From: JAOUEA01 sp963810945
GTDB lineage: Bacteria > Actinomycetota > UBA4738 > HRBIN12
Direction of reading: 5' to 3'
Assembly (NCBI GenBank): GCA_963810945.1
Contig: CAWEPI010000004.1
Span: 496,001-560,000, forward strand
Length of the DNA stretch: 64,000 nucleotides
Below are positions 12,220 to 21,484 of the stretch, one piece after another (the stretch's first letter is position 1; every line of letters begins with the position of its first letter). The notes under the pieces are model-generated. The model made no database searches. It saw only the letters and a list, made by a program, of their open reading frames with translations, and was not told the origin of the DNA. The position numbers and the translations under genes were made by a program.

Positions 12220-13849
12220 ATGGGCGACGGGCCGGCGGACCTCATCCTCGTCGACGCCGACGTCTGGACGGGCGACGCGGCGCGCCGATGGGCGCGGGCG
12301 GTCGCGGTACGGGGGGACCGCATCGTGGCGGTCGGCACCGACGGCGACGTCCGTCCGTTCAAGGGCCCGGCGACGGAGGTGGTCTCGCTGCGCGGGCGGA
12401 TGGTGACCCCGGGCTTCCAGGACGCCCACGTCCATCCGGCGATCGGCGCGACGCAACCTCCTCAACGTGAACCTCGACGACGTGTACACGCCGCAGGAGT
12501 ACCTCGCGCGGATCGAGGCGTTCGCCGACGCGAACCCGGACCTCGACTGGATCGTGGGCGGCGGGTGGTACAGCCCCGTCTACGCCGCCACCGACGGGCC
12601 GCATCGCCGCGACCTCGACGCCGTCGTCCCGGATCGTCCGGTCTTCCTGCTGAACACCGACGTGCACGCCGCCTGGGTGAACTCCCGCGCGCTCGAGCTG
12701 GCCGGGTTCTCCGCCGACACGCCGGACCCCTGGGACGGCTACTTCGTGCGGGACGCCGACGGCGAGCTCACCGGCACCCTGCAGGAGGGGGCCGCCTACG
12801 ACATGCTCCGCCGGGTGGTGCCGCAACCCGACGCGGCCACGTGGATGGCCTGCCTACGCCGCGCGCTCAGCCACCTCCACGGTTTCGGGATCACCGGGTG
12901 GCAGGACGCCTGGGTCGACCCCGGGCTGCTCGACGCCTATCGCGCGCTCGACGACGCGGGCGAGCTCACCGCCCGGGTGGTGACGTCGCTCTGGTGGGAC
13001 CGGCACCGAGGCCCCGAGCAGATCGACGCGCTCGTCGAGCAACGCGAGCGCGGGACCGGCGGGAACGTCCACGCCACGACCGTGAAGATCATGCTCGACG
13101 GCTGTCCCGAGAGCTGCACCGGCTCGATGCTGACGCCGTACGAGGGCGCGTTCGGCGTGCATCACGGCACGGGCATCCAGTTCGTCGAGGCGGAGGCGCT
13201 GAAGGACGCGGTGGTGCGGCTCGACGCGCTCGGCTTCCAGGTGCATCAGCACGCGCTGGGCGACCGCGCGATCCGAGGCGCGCTCGATGCGGTGCAGGCC
13301 GCCCGCGAAGCCAACGGATGGAACGACCTGCGCCACCACGTCGCGCACCTACAGTTCCCGGACCCGACCGACCTGCCGCGCCTGCGCACGCTCGGCGTCG
13401 TGGCCAACTTCCAGCCGTACTGGAGCGCGCCGGATCCCGCGATCGAGCAGCTCACGCGACCGCGCGTGGGGGAGCGGGCAACGCGCCTGTACCCGATCGG
13501 CACCGTGAAGGCGAGCGGCGCGGTGCTCGCTTTCGGCAGCGACTGGCCGGTGTCGACGCCCGACGTGATGCACGAGATCGACGTGGCCGTGCATCGCGAG
13601 CTGCTCCACGACCGCGAGGCGGGGACGCTCGATGCCGCCGAGCGGATCGACCTGCACGCGGCGCTGGCCGCGTTCACGAGCGGCACGGCGTACGTGAACC
13701 ACGACGACGACGCCGGGACGCTCGAGGCCGGCAAGCGCGCCGACCTCGCGGTGCTCGACCGCAACCCCTTCGACCGTACGCGGGGCGCCATCGCGGACGC
13801 CCGGGTCGAGATGACCGTCGCCGCCGGCCGCGTGGTCCACGGAGGCTGA
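12220..13849 (+). CDS. YtcJ-like metal-dependent amidohydrolase (amidohydrolase family 3), one frameshift
   Basis: About 542 residues when joined over a single-base break near 12451. The first frame gives the N-terminal beta domain and the metal-binding 'PGFQDAHVHP' (HxH). The second frame continues from 'LNVNLDDVYTPQEYLARI' through 'GGGWYSP', 'HQHALGDRAI', 'HHVAHLQF' and 'FGSDWPVSTPD' (metal-ligand His and Asp) to the 'GKRADLAVLD' terminal strand. Family members hydrolyse amide or imide bonds of small substrates in the cytoplasm; the substrate is unknown. The upstream TAGGTT box lies 8 nt before the ATG. Confidence 0.88.
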
Positions 13850-13858
13850 GCCCCGCGC

Positions 13859-14119
13859 TCAGCGATCCTGGTGCTCGAGCCAGCTGCGCAGGTTCTCGAT
13901 GTGGCCCCGTGGCTCGGCGCCGTGGATGCACGTCATCGGATCCTCACATGGAGGGTTGCCCTCCATCGTGAAGAAGTTGAAGCGGCAATCCGGGCAGTAG
14001 ACGTCCAGCTCCTCGGGCAGGTACGGACAGTCGCCCCACGAGCAGGAGCGCACGCCCTCGCCCGTGGCGAGATCGAACCCGCAGCCGGGGCACTGGCGGA
14101 AGCCTTCCCATCGCGCCAT
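13859..14119 (-). CDS. Small cysteine-rich zinc-ribbon protein
   Basis: 86 residues from the ATG at 14119, with GGAGGAG upstream. Three Cys pairs are visible: 'CPGCGF', 'CSWGDCPY' and 'CPDCRF', plus 'PPCEDPMTC' near the end. The first and third pairs have zinc-ribbon CxxC spacing. No membrane segment or catalytic motif. Probably a metal-binding accessory or regulatory protein; no specific family recognised. It converges with the amidohydrolase gene and is divergent from a second zinc-ribbon gene. Confidence 0.65.
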   Translation of the reverse strand: MARWEGFRQCPGCGFDLATGEGVRSCSWGDCPYLPEELDVYCPDCRFNFFTMEGNPPCEDPMTCIHGAEPRGHIENLRSWLEHQDR

Positions 14120-14240
14120 CCCAGTCGCCTCCTCCCGGATACGGCATAGCCCGCGACGCCCGTGACCGCGACGGCCGAACGGCCCGCGTGCGACGGGGCG
14201 TACCGACCGTCGGGCATGCCCGGCGGTATCCTTGGTGGCC

Positions 14241-14516
14241 GTGAGGCCGTTGGACGGTGCGCTCTCGCCGAGTGACCGACCGGGGTGTTCCCGCTGCGGC
14301 CGCCCCACCTACGATCCCGACAAGCGCGGGGTGCCGTGGGTCCGGGCGGTGGTCTCGGGGCGGCAGGTGTTGATCTGCCCCGAGTGCCAGCGCGACGTCG
14401 CGGACTGGGCCGAAGGCCTGGACCGGTGCGCCGCGTGCGGCGGGACGCGCCTGTCGGTGCAGATGGGCGATGTCGTGTGCCGGGCGTGCGGCCACATGGA
14501 ACGTGCGGGCGCTTAG
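14241..14516 (+). CDS. Small double zinc-ribbon protein
   Basis: About 91 residues. Two zinc ribbons are built from 'CSRCGRP', 'CPEC', 'CAACGG' and 'CRACGH', arranged as CxxC pairs. No enzyme motif. Upstream TATCCT lies 8 nt before the GTG at 14241; in-frame GTG at 14235 and TTG at 14232 are alternatives. The last three codons and the stop overlap the 5' end of the tRNA-Val gene, so transcript processing would cut off the end of this message. Confidence 0.6.
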   Translation: MRPLDGALSPSDRPGCSRCGRPTYDPDKRGVPWVRAVVSGRQVLICPECQRDVADWAEGLDRCAACGGTRLSVQMGDVVCRACGHMERAGA

Positions 14517-14580
14517 CTCAGTTGGTCAGAGCGCCTCCCTTACAAGGAGGAAGTCGGGGGTTCGAGTCCCTCAGCGCCCA
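14507..14580 (+). tRNA. tRNA-Val(UAC)
   Basis: A complete cloverleaf: acceptor GGGCGCT pairs with AGCGCCC, the D-arm is 'GCTCAGTTGGTCAGAGC', the anticodon stem is CCTCC/GGAGG with loop CTTACAA (anticodon TAC), and the T-arm is 'GGGGGTTCGAGTCCCTC'. Discriminator A. The genome has ACCG after the stem, so CCA is not fully encoded. Its 3' half is duplicated at 16747, 27355 and (shorter) 28674, which marks it as an integration target. Confidence 0.97.
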
Positions 14581-14780
14581 CCGAGTATCGCCCGCTCACA
14601 CGACGTATCGCCTGCGGACGCGAGTCGGCTCCTTCTGCTGATTTCCTGCGAGCAACTGCAGGCCTACCTCACTGAGCACGAGCTGGGCGCCAAGAAGGAC
14701 CCGGGGGCGATTGGTGCCAGCCCCACCACCTCGGACGGTCCCGTCCCGTTGATGCTCACCGTCAGATCTCGGCGTCTCAA

Positions 14781-14814
14781 CAGGAGGAGGGGTCGGAACC
14801 GCCCCCTCCTCCTG
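14781..14814. terminator. Strong hairpin between tRNA-Val and the BNR-repeat gene
   Basis: CAGGAGGAGGGG, a short loop and CCCCTCCTCCTG form a 12-bp near-perfect stem. It lies 15 bp beyond the stop of the minus-strand BNR-repeat gene, so it probably terminates that gene. No long T run is present. Confidence 0.7.
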
Positions 14815-14828
14815 CGACGCCGTGCTCC

Positions 14829-16498
14829 CTACCGTCGGGCGAAGTAGATGAACTGCAGGAACAAACCAGTGGACCCATTCAGGTCCCGCATGTCGGTCCA
14901 GGTGGTGTTCGCCTTTCCGTCCGAGCCGTAGGCGAGGCCGATGTAGTCGCCGTGGAACCGGGTGCAGGTCTCGCAGCCTGGCGCGCCGGCCCCCGCTTGG
15001 AAGAACACGCGACTCGCGCGGATGCGATGCCGTGGTGGTCACCTGCTGGCTCGGAGAAACTCCCCCCGCCCGCCGGCGATTGGCTGAGCGTCGCGCCGTA
15101 GGTGTCGTGGCTCGGGTCATAGCTCCGATCGTTGTAGACGACGCCAACGGTGCCGTTCGTGGGACTGACATCGACCCACGGGAACCACTGATCGTTCCCG
15201 GCGCCCGAGCCGGCGGCATTCACCTGTGACGGCGCGCTCCAGCTGCCTCCTCCATCGCTGGAAGAGCGTCAGGAAGATGTCCGTGTTCGTCACAGGGTTG
15301 GCCACGTCGTGGACACCGTTGCGATTGTCGGAGAACGCGAAGTAGAGGCGTCCGTTGTGCGTCGGGTCGGCCACCAGGTTGCCCGTGATCGGGGCGCGGA
15401 GCTGGTAGTTCGTGAGTGTCTGGCGCCCGTCCACGTTCAGCGGGAAGTCACGGCTCCCATCCTCGAGCGACGCGATCATCGTCGGCGCTGACCACGTCGC
15501 ACCTCCGTCGGTCGACTTCACGACGAGGTACTGGTCATCGAAGACCTCACCTGACTCCCAGAGCGCCTGGTTCTGATCGTTGATAAAGGAGACGTAGACG
15601 TCCCCGTTGGGCGCCACGGTGGGAACCGAGAACTGGTCCTCGTCGCACGCGCCCGGCTGGGCCGTCGGCTTGGAACGTGCAGAGCGCCGCGTTCGAGCCG
15701 GAGATCAGGTGCGGCGTGGTCCAGTGACAGCCCTCCGTCGTCGCTGTGCGCCTCCGCGATCGGCGACTCGAGTGGTCACCCCGGAAACCGTCGTGAACGC
15801 CGTCCACGTGAGGTAGCTCCGTCCGTAGAACGGCGAGTTCGGGTTGTTGTCCGTCGTGATCCATTCCTTGTCGTTGAAGAGTCCGTTGTTCTCACAGCTA
15901 GTCGGACCGCCTCCGTCGGCTACCTCGACGACGGTGTTCCAGTGGAGGCCACCGTCCTTCGAGATCGACGCCACGACGTCGCCATCGCACGCCGTCGTTC
16001 TGGAAGTTGAGGGACGAGTGGATCACGACGCCGTGCTTGCGGTCGAACGTTGTGACCGGGTCGCTGCCCGTCCGGCGCTTCTTCCCCGGCGCCTCCACGG
16101 ACATGTTGCCGGTCCTCCACGATGGACCCCCCGTCGAACGTCGTGTAGAACTCGTCGCAGCACGACTGATAGTCGTTGGAGCTCCCAACCATGTGGTTCG
16201 GGTCGGTGGGGTCGACCGCGATGTTCGGCTCGTTGTTGGGCGAGATCCCGTCGCAGTCGAGGTTCACGTTGGCCGAGGGGTCTCCCGAGGCTCGGCATTC
16301 GAGCTTCGAAGGGGTCTTCGAGTCCTGAACACCGGCCTGGTTGCCGCGGTTCGCCATCGTTACCGAGGTCGCGGAGAGCGGCCGGAACTTCTCCCCCTTC
16401 GGCGAGCTGGGCGCCGCATTCACGGAGGCGGTCAACGCAATGACTAGAGCGGTCGTCGATGCCAGGGCAACAAACGCCCGCTTCGTGGAGCGTTTCAT
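14829..16498 (-). CDS. Secreted BNR/Asp-box (sialidase-type propeller) protein, several frameshifts
   Basis: A signal peptide follows the ATG at 16498 ('MKRSTKRAFVALASTTALV'), with GGGAGGGG upstream. Joined over about five frame changes the protein is about 555 residues. Recognisable blocks include 'NNEPNIAVDPTDPNHMVG', 'GVVIHSSLNFQNDG', Asp-box-like 'SISKDGGLHW' and 'STDGGATWSAP', 'APNGDVYVSFIND', and a C-terminal 'DYIGLAYGSDGKANTTWTDMR'. Such propellers occur in exo-sialidase-like and other secreted proteins; the catalytic Arg triad of true sialidases was not identified, so activity is open. It lies between the tRNA-Val and its first 3' copy, so it may be cargo of an old insertion. Either indel errors or real decay could explain the breaks. 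Confidence 0.7.
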
Positions 16499-16727
16499 CT
16501 GATCCCCTCCCAGGGTCGATCGAAACTGATGCTCACTTCTACACCCTGCATACGCTGTAGAGCAAACGGGGGAACCATGCCGCAGATATGGCCGCACGAA
16601 TCGATGAGCTCGAGATCCTTGCTGAACTCAGAGACCGGCCGGCCGCGTAACACCCGCATAACAACAGCGAAGTACCCGCAGGTATCGGCCGGTACTCGGG
16701 TCAATAGCGAAACGCCTGCTCAGGCGT

Positions 16728-16739
16728 CTGACCTGCGGG
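16728..16739 (+). repeat. CTGACCTGCGGG motif, left of tRNA copy
   Basis: CTGACCTGCGGG lies 8 bp before the tRNA-3' copy. A related TTGACCTGCGG (16799-16809) lies 5 bp after it. The same word recurs at 21248, 21272 (inverted), 21354 (inverted) and 27324. Confidence 0.7.
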
Positions 16740-16746
16740 TTCGCCT

Positions 16747-16794
16747 CTCCCTTACAAGGAGGAAGTCGGGGGTTCGAGTCCCTCAGCGCCCACC
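16747..16794 (+). repeat. 48-bp copy of the tRNA-Val 3' half (attachment-site remnant)
   Basis: Identical over 48 bp to the genuine tRNA-Val from the anticodon stem to the ACC end. The 5' half is absent, so it cannot be a functional tRNA. A 3'-half duplication is the classic trace left by an element that integrated in the tRNA gene. Confidence 0.9.
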
Positions 16795-17215
16795 ACAGTT
16801 GACCTGCGGCAACAGTCTTCACGAGAGTGGGCGGGTATCGACAGACTGCCGCGCTCGTCAGGAGGGAGGAGGGCACTCCCTATCCATTGCGGGTCGCAGT
16901 CGAAGGATTTGCAGCTTGAGGCCCAAACGGGCCGACGATGCTCCGCTTCGTTTCTGCAGGCACATGCGCCAAGAGCACATCGAGGAGGCTTGCATGTCAT
17001 CCATGAAGCTGCACGACCGACCGGCGTGGGTGAGGAGCAGGCTTCGACCTACTTCCCGATGACGATGAGGAAGATCTCGAGGTCGTCGAAATCCGGTGCC
17101 AGGTGTGCTCACCCCAAGCGGGACACCTCAGGGAAGGTGATCTCACCTCCCGCCAATGCCCGCAAGGTTCGGACCTTGGTTGCACCCGATGCGGTTCGCG
17201 CGCGAGAGTGCGCGG

Positions 17216-18918
17216 ATGGAGCCCGATGCACAGCAGGTGACGTCGCCATGGAGTGAAGCAAGGGCGGATCTCCGCCAGGCGGCGACTGCCCTCGTCGCGA
17301 CCTTCCGATCGCGAGAGCTCGGGCCGACCCAGCTCGCGCTCGTAGCCTTCAACCTGCTGGAGTGGGGGGGCGGGCTCGCGCTGTTCGTCTTCGCGTTCCA
17401 GGTCGGCGGCGCGCCCGCGGTCGGGCTCGCCGCACTGGCCCTACAGATCCAGCCGCGATCATCGCTCCGTTCGGGGCCGTGCTCGCCGATCGGGTGGATC
17501 GCAGGCGCCTGCTCTTGCTCGTGATGCTGACCCTATCGCTCCTTTCGGCCGCCGCGGGCAGCGCGATGCTGCTGCGGGCGCCCTCATGGCTCGCCTTCCT
17601 CCTCGCGTGCTCGGCCGGATGGATGCTCACCCTCGTGCGGCCGACGTATAGCGCGCTGCTGCCGTGGCTGGCGCGATCGCCGCAGGAGCTCACGACGAGC
17701 TACGCAGCCATGGGCCTGATCGAGAGCATGTGCATCTTCCTCGGCCCCCTCCTCGCCGGGATCGCGTTCGCGTTCGCGAGCACGCGCTCGATCTCGGGCC
17801 CGGGGCTCGCGTTCCTGATCCTCGCCGTGTTGACGCTGGGCGGCGCGCTCGCGGTGTGGAGCACGCACGAGGCGAACGAAGCCGCCGACGACGAACCCGA
17901 CGAGGAGTTCCGTGCGGCCGACCTCTGGGCCGGGTTCGGGTACGTGCTGCACGACGAACGCCGCCGCCTGCTCGTGGCTCTGGCCGGCTCGGGCATGCTG
18001 ATGCTCGGGGTCCTCGACACGATCATCATCGTGCTCGCCCTCGACATCCTGCACACGGGCGACGCGGGCGTGGGCTTCCTGAACGCGGCCCTGGGGTTGG
18101 GCTCCATCATCGGCGCGTCGATCGCGATGGTGGCCGGCCAACGCGCTCGGTTGTTCCCCACCATGCGGGCGGGTCTCGTCGCCACCGGCGCGCCGCTCGC
18201 CGTGATCGCCGCGTCCCCGCTGGCCGCCGCCCCGATGCTCGCGATCTCGGGGGCGGGCATGCAGCTATGCGACGTCAGCGCCCGCACGATGCTCCAGCGC
18301 GTCGTGCCGGACGACAAACTGGGACGCGTCTTCGGCGTGCTCGAATCTCTCTACGTCGGACTCGAGGGGATCGGCGCGTTCGCGGCCTCGCTCCTCGTGG
18401 TCCTGGTAGGTCCCCGGTGGAGCCTCCTGCTCGCCAGCTCGCTCCTGCCGGTCGCTGGGTTCCTGCTGCGGAACCGTCTTGCCTCGCTCGACGTGGGCGT
18501 TCGGGTCCCCGCCGAGGAGATGGCGCGCTTGCGCGCGACGGACCTCTTCGCACCCCTGCCACCACAGGCGCTCGAACGGGTCGCCCGGGACCTCGTGCCG
18601 CTCGACGTGCCGGCGGGAGATGTCGTCATCAGGGAGGGCGAACCTGGGAGCCGCTTCTACGTGCTCACCGAGGGGCGGGCGGTCATCTCGCGCGATGGAG
18701 AGACCATCTCCGACCGTGGCCCCGGCGACTACTTCGGCGAGGTCGCTCTCCTGCTCGATCAACCGCGGAACGCGAGCGTGACCGCCGTCAGCGACCTGCG
18801 GGTGTTCGTGCTCGAGCGCGACGAATTCCTGCGCGTGCTCACCGGTCACGACGGCGTCGATCTGAAGGCGCGGCGTGTCGCCGCCGAGCGCGCCGTGATC
18901 GATCCAGCCGAGGGCTGA
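17216..18918 (+). CDS. MFS transporter with C-terminal cyclic-nucleotide-binding domain, one frameshift
   Basis: About 567 residues joined over a break near 17450. The first frame starts 'MEPDAQQVTSP' and enters helix 1; the second continues with 'IIAPFGAVLADRVDRRR', the MFS loop-2-3 motif, and about 11 further helices to residue ~430. The last 130 residues are a CAP-like domain: 'ALERVARDLVPLDVPAG', 'REGEPGSRFYVL' and the phosphate-binding cassette 'YFGEVALLLDQPRNASVTA' with the Arg-Asn-Ala end expected for nucleotide binding. Transport would thus be gated by cAMP, cGMP or a related ligand (inference). Exported substrate unknown. The transporter-CNB order is a real fusion and does not depend on the frameshift. 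Confidence 0.85.
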
Positions 18919-19221
18919 CGCAGAAGGACGGTGCCTGGGTGAGTCATGAGGGCCAGATCCGGTCAGAACACGCCCGATCGCGCCCGCGATCTCGCGAGGG
19001 CTCAGGACTCGTATCAGCTATCCCTTCTGGAGTGAGGCGGGCGTTGTTCTGATCTTGGTCTGCGGCGAGCGGATGACCGAGCTTTGGCGAGTCCTGGAGT
19101 CGGCGGCGAGCCGAGCCGAGGATCAGTTCTCCGGAGATGACGCGACGGCGCAGGTGCCGGAGCGCGCGCTCGCGAGGTGGCGTGCTCGGGCGAGCCTCCC
19201 TGAGACCGCTGACCGCGCTGC
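18919..19221. other. Intergenic stretch with no feature seen
   Basis: Codon patterns in all frames look non-coding, and I see no tRNA, repeat or strong hairpin. Confidence 0.5.
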
Positions 19222-19704
19222 CTATGGAGTGACGATATGGAGGGTGTACCTGGCCGGGAACCCGTTGTGTTCGTGGATGTAGCCGTACGCACCTTCGAAG
19301 GCGTCGATGCCCCCCGTGATCGGGATCGTGCCGGCGTGAGCGTTGTTGGTGAGCGTCCCCTGCACCGAGACAGTTCCTCTCTGTAGGGTCAAGTTGTAGG
19401 TGCAGTAGTTCGAATGGCTCGCCCGCTGCAGGTTGACGCACTCACCCTCTTCCTTACCGATCACCGTCTTGCCTTGATACAGCGGGATCGTGAAGATCAG
19501 CCGGGTCCCGTAGCTGAAGAAATCCTTCCCGGCCTTGATCACCTTGCAGTGCGCCCCGCCATGGTCACACAAGCCTTCCCTGAAGGTGATGTCCGTGATG
19601 GTCGCCGCTCGAGGTGCCGCCACACCCGCGCCGCCGCCAACCAAGAGTCCGAACGCGCCCATGGAAACCACGAGCACGCCGATCATCGCCAACGTCCGCC
19701 TCAT
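19222..19704 (-). CDS. Secreted allene-oxide-cyclase/dirigent-like beta-barrel protein
   Basis: 160 residues from the ATG at 19704 with GGGAGG upstream. A signal peptide or anchor ('LAMIGVLVVSMGAFGLLV') is followed by a single domain with 'GTRLIFTIPLYQGKTVIGK', 'GECVNLQR', 'CTYNLTLQRGTVSVQG' and 'GGIDAFEGAYGYIH'. That order of strands and the final G-G-T/I-x-x-F-x-G-A-x-G pattern is typical of the allene oxide cyclase/dirigent barrel. In plants these bind lipophilic intermediates; bacterial members are mostly uncharacterised. It lies in the accessory region and has lower GC than flanking genes. Confidence 0.65.
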   Translation of the reverse strand: MRRTLAMIGVLVVSMGAFGLLVGGGAGVAAPRAATITDITFREGLCDHGGAHCKVIKAGKDFFSYGTRLIFTIPLYQGKTVIGKEEGECVNLQRASHSNYCTYNLTLQRGTVSVQGTLTNNAHAGTIPITGGIDAFEGAYGYIHEHNGFPARYTLHIVTP

Positions 19705-19911
19705 CCAGGCCTCCCAACGTTCGAGCCGGCACGGGCGGTTCGGCACCGATATGACCGGATGACCGTAGTTGCGCCGCGGGAGGCGGTCAAACGATCCGAC
19801 TTCCGGTGCCGCCACAGGACCGCGCTCCCCGTTTACCTCCAGAGGCGCACGTCGCGAGCCGGGTCGGAACAGCGGCCCGGCAAGCGTGGTCGGCGGCATC
19901 GGGGGCACGTC

Positions 19912-20154
19912 GTGAAGGCTGAGGAGTATGTCAGTACTAGAGACAGCTATATCGGAACTACTCGGTCGACGACCTTGATCCTGGTGCCGACCGGCGCGTT
20001 CACGGTGACGCTGGACAAGCAAGCCCTAGGGGCTGCTGGCATCAAGGGGAAGGGCTCTCCCGCGTACCAAACGGACTTCTATGTGCCTGGCGTCAATCAA
20101 CCACCCGATTTCGGCATCGACCCCGCCACAAGCACGCTAGTTCCCCTTCCCTAG
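19912..20154 (+). CDS. Possible small hypothetical protein
   Basis: An 80-residue frame from GTG at 19912 that ends 'ATSTLVPLP' and converges on the HTH gene. It has no signal peptide, membrane helix or known motif and no clear ribosome site. Codon use is less GC-rich than in the core genes. It could be the remains of a longer gene. Confidence 0.3.
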   Translation: MKAEEYVSTRDSYIGTTRSTTLILVPTGAFTVTLDKQALGAAGIKGKGSPAYQTDFYVPGVNQPPDFGIDPATSTLVPLP

Positions 20155-20363
20155 CGGGGCTTCCGCCACGGGTATCGCTCCCACCACCGGACGTCGTCCA
20201 TCCACCACTGCACCTCTTCGCGGCTCCATGCGCGGCGTGGGCCCGTGACGACCGGCGCAGGGAAGTCGGCCCCGTTGGTGATCTGGCGGGCGCGCTCACC
20301 ACTCACGTTTAGGAGGCGGGTGATGTCTGCGCGGCGCAGCGTCGGTGGGTCCTGGGCGGTCAC
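20151..20363 (-). CDS. Small helix-turn-helix DNA-binding protein
   Basis: 70 residues. 'DPPTLRRADITRLLNVSGERARQITN' is a compact HTH: the first helix 'ADITRLLNVS' and a recognition helix 'ERARQIT', then a wing-like 'FPAPVVTGPRRAWSREEVQWW' and a Trp-rich tail, similar in layout to AlpA/MerR-type excisionase-like regulators. The GTG start at 20363 is a best guess. A decayed second copy lies at 23650-23883. Such proteins often control integrated elements, which suits the location. Confidence 0.65.
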   Translation of the reverse strand: MTAQDPPTLRRADITRLLNVSGERARQITNGADFPAPVVTGPRRAWSREEVQWWMDDVRWWERYPWRKPR

Positions 20364-20369
20364 GCGGGA

Positions 20370-21104
20370 ATGCCACCCAGAGGCCCAGTCAGCCGATACG
20401 GTCGGGTGGTGGAGAGCGGAAAGGTCCGGTCCTTCGTCGCCGAGGGTTACGAGCCTCGGTTCGACAGGAAGCAGCGAGAGCTCTACGGCATCGCCAAGGG
20501 CGAGGAGATCGCCACGTTCGTCGTGGCGAAGCTCGACTGGAGCACCGAGTTCGAGGTCGACGTGATGGGCGCGATCCTCGCCGCGTTCAAGGATCACGCA
20601 CTCCCGGAGTTCAGCGTCTACAGGTGGGTCGCTCTCCCCGCGGGGGTCTCGGTCAAGTGGGAGTGGCGTCACGAAGGAGACGGCCCCGACGCCGAGAGTC
20701 GCCTGGGGGACCTGATCGTCGAGGACGAGACGCGCTGGCCGGAGGACTGGCTCAAGGCGGTCCTCATGTGGTCCTCAGAGGATGGCCGCAGCAAGGTGAT
20801 CGCGTGGAAGACGCTGTCCACGACCGACTTCGGCAACTACCCGCGAGCGCCACACGCGGGATACGAGGAGTTCACGATGGCCCTGTTCTTCCTGTGGGGT
20901 CCTATGAAGGCCGAGCTGCTGGGCCTTCTGGAGTCGACGGTGCGGCGCGTCGAGGAGCGGTTCGCTCAGGCGGAGCCGTCGCCCGACCCCTCAGGCCGCG
21001 CCGTCCGATGGGCTAGGGGAGGTCCAGCAGGAGCCGAGTGGTCGGTTCGAGCTAGACCTCCCACAAGCACGAGCACGAAGGCAGGACGCGAGGTCGCTCC
21101 ATAG
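20370..21104 (+). CDS. Hypothetical protein
   Basis: Up to 244 residues; the GTG near 20409 is an alternative start. Composition is soluble, mixed alpha/beta and rich in Trp, Glu and Asp ('LPEFSVYRWVALPAGVSVKWEW', 'ETRWPEDWLKAVLMWSSEDG'). No family recognised. It is divergent from the HTH gene, with the two starts only about 7 bp apart. The last 30 codons run through the dispersed 76-bp repeat, so the genuine C-terminus may have been replaced by repeat sequence. Confidence 0.55.
   Translation: MPPRGPVSRYGRVVESGKVRSFVAEGYEPRFDRKQRELYGIAKGEEIATFVVAKLDWSTEFEVDVMGAILAAFKDHALPEFSVYRWVALPAGVSVKWEWRHEGDGPDAESRLGDLIVEDETRWPEDWLKAVLMWSSEDGRSKVIAWKTLSTTDFGNYPRAPHAGYEEFTMALFFLWGPMKAELLGLLESTVRRVEERFAQAEPSPDPSGRAVRWARGGPAGAEWSVRARPPTSTSTKAGREVAP
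21007..21082. repeat. 76-bp dispersed repeat, copy A
   Basis: Matches 26368-26442 closely: both contain GGGCTAGGGGAGGT.CAGCAGGAGCCGAGT, ACCTCCCAC.AGCACGAGCAC and the same spacing with one indel. Read on the minus strand, copy B carries a short hydrophobic peptide ending 'TRLLLHLP' and a stop; copy A is out of frame for it. Confidence 0.75.
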
Positions 21105-21247
21105 GTGCCCTCTCACGTTCGTGATTCGGTCAAGCGAGGAACGCCGCGATGGGGGAGTGGCCCAGATCTGCAGAAGGCGCACAGAAGGCGCAGCGTCTTC
21201 GGAATACCTCGGAAACCCTCGTCAGCATGTGCCTCCCGGAAGGTGTC

Positions 21248-21282
21248 CTGACCTGCGGAATCGCAAGTTTCCCGCAGGTCAG
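21248..21282. repeat. Inverted CTGACCTGCGG pair
   Basis: CTGACCTGCGG (21248-21258) and its exact reverse complement CCGCAGGTCAG (21272-21282) form an 11-bp palindrome with a 13-nt spacer, 15 bp before a tRNA-3' remnant. A third, inverted copy follows that remnant at 21354-21365. Confidence 0.8.
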
Positions 21283-21296
21283 CGAAGTGGGCGAAC

Positions 21297-21347
21297 CTTC
21301 CCTGACACGGAAGAGGTTCAGAGGTTCAGATCCTCTGGCGCCCACCA
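21297..21347 (+). repeat. 3' half of a tRNA-Val(GAC) gene (remnant)
   Basis: Anticodon stem CTTCC/GGAAG with loop CTGACAC (anticodon GAC), T-arm AGAGG-TTCAGAT-CCTCT, then GGCGCCC-A-CCA. The acceptor 5' strand and D-arm are missing, so it is a partial copy of a tRNA different from the one at 14507. Confidence 0.8.
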
Positions 21348-21484
21348 CGTAAACCCGCAGGTCAGAGGCCATGTACGCGCCTCGATCGCCGGTCCCGGAA
21401 GCCCCGAAACGACACTGAGGTCGCGCTAGGCGGGGGTTGGCCTCCGTTCGCGCCTGAACCGTTATCCCACCGCCCAAGACCGTA

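Larger units (their letters stand above)
16499..17215. other. Gene-poor stretch with an att-like tRNA copy
   Basis: No convincing coding region. Open frames here contain peptides such as 'GAEGLEPPTSSL' and 'LRDSNPRLPPCKGE', which are translations of the tRNA-3' sequence and not proteins. The stretch holds the tRNA copy at 16747-16794 and the CTGACCTGCGG motifs around it. Confidence 0.7.
21105..21484. other. Gene-free stretch with tRNA remnant and inverted motifs
   Basis: No convincing gene. It holds the inverted CTGACCTGCGG pair at 21248-21282, the tRNA-Val(GAC) 3' half at 21297-21347 and another inverted motif at 21354-21365. Confidence 0.65.

Noticed and set aside
12220..13971. Second protein continuing in the first frame through the amidohydrolase
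   Set aside because: After about residue 80 this frame is Arg/Ala-rich shadow. The conserved enzyme continues in the other frame.
14829..16498. Functional sialidase virulence factor
   Set aside because: Only the Asp-box propeller repeats can be seen. The catalytic Arg/Tyr/Glu set was not found, and the frame is broken.
16628..17000. Open frames with 'LRDSNPRLPPCKGE' or 'GAEGLEPPTSSL'
   Set aside because: These peptides are translations of the tRNA 3' sequence and are a well-known annotation artefact.
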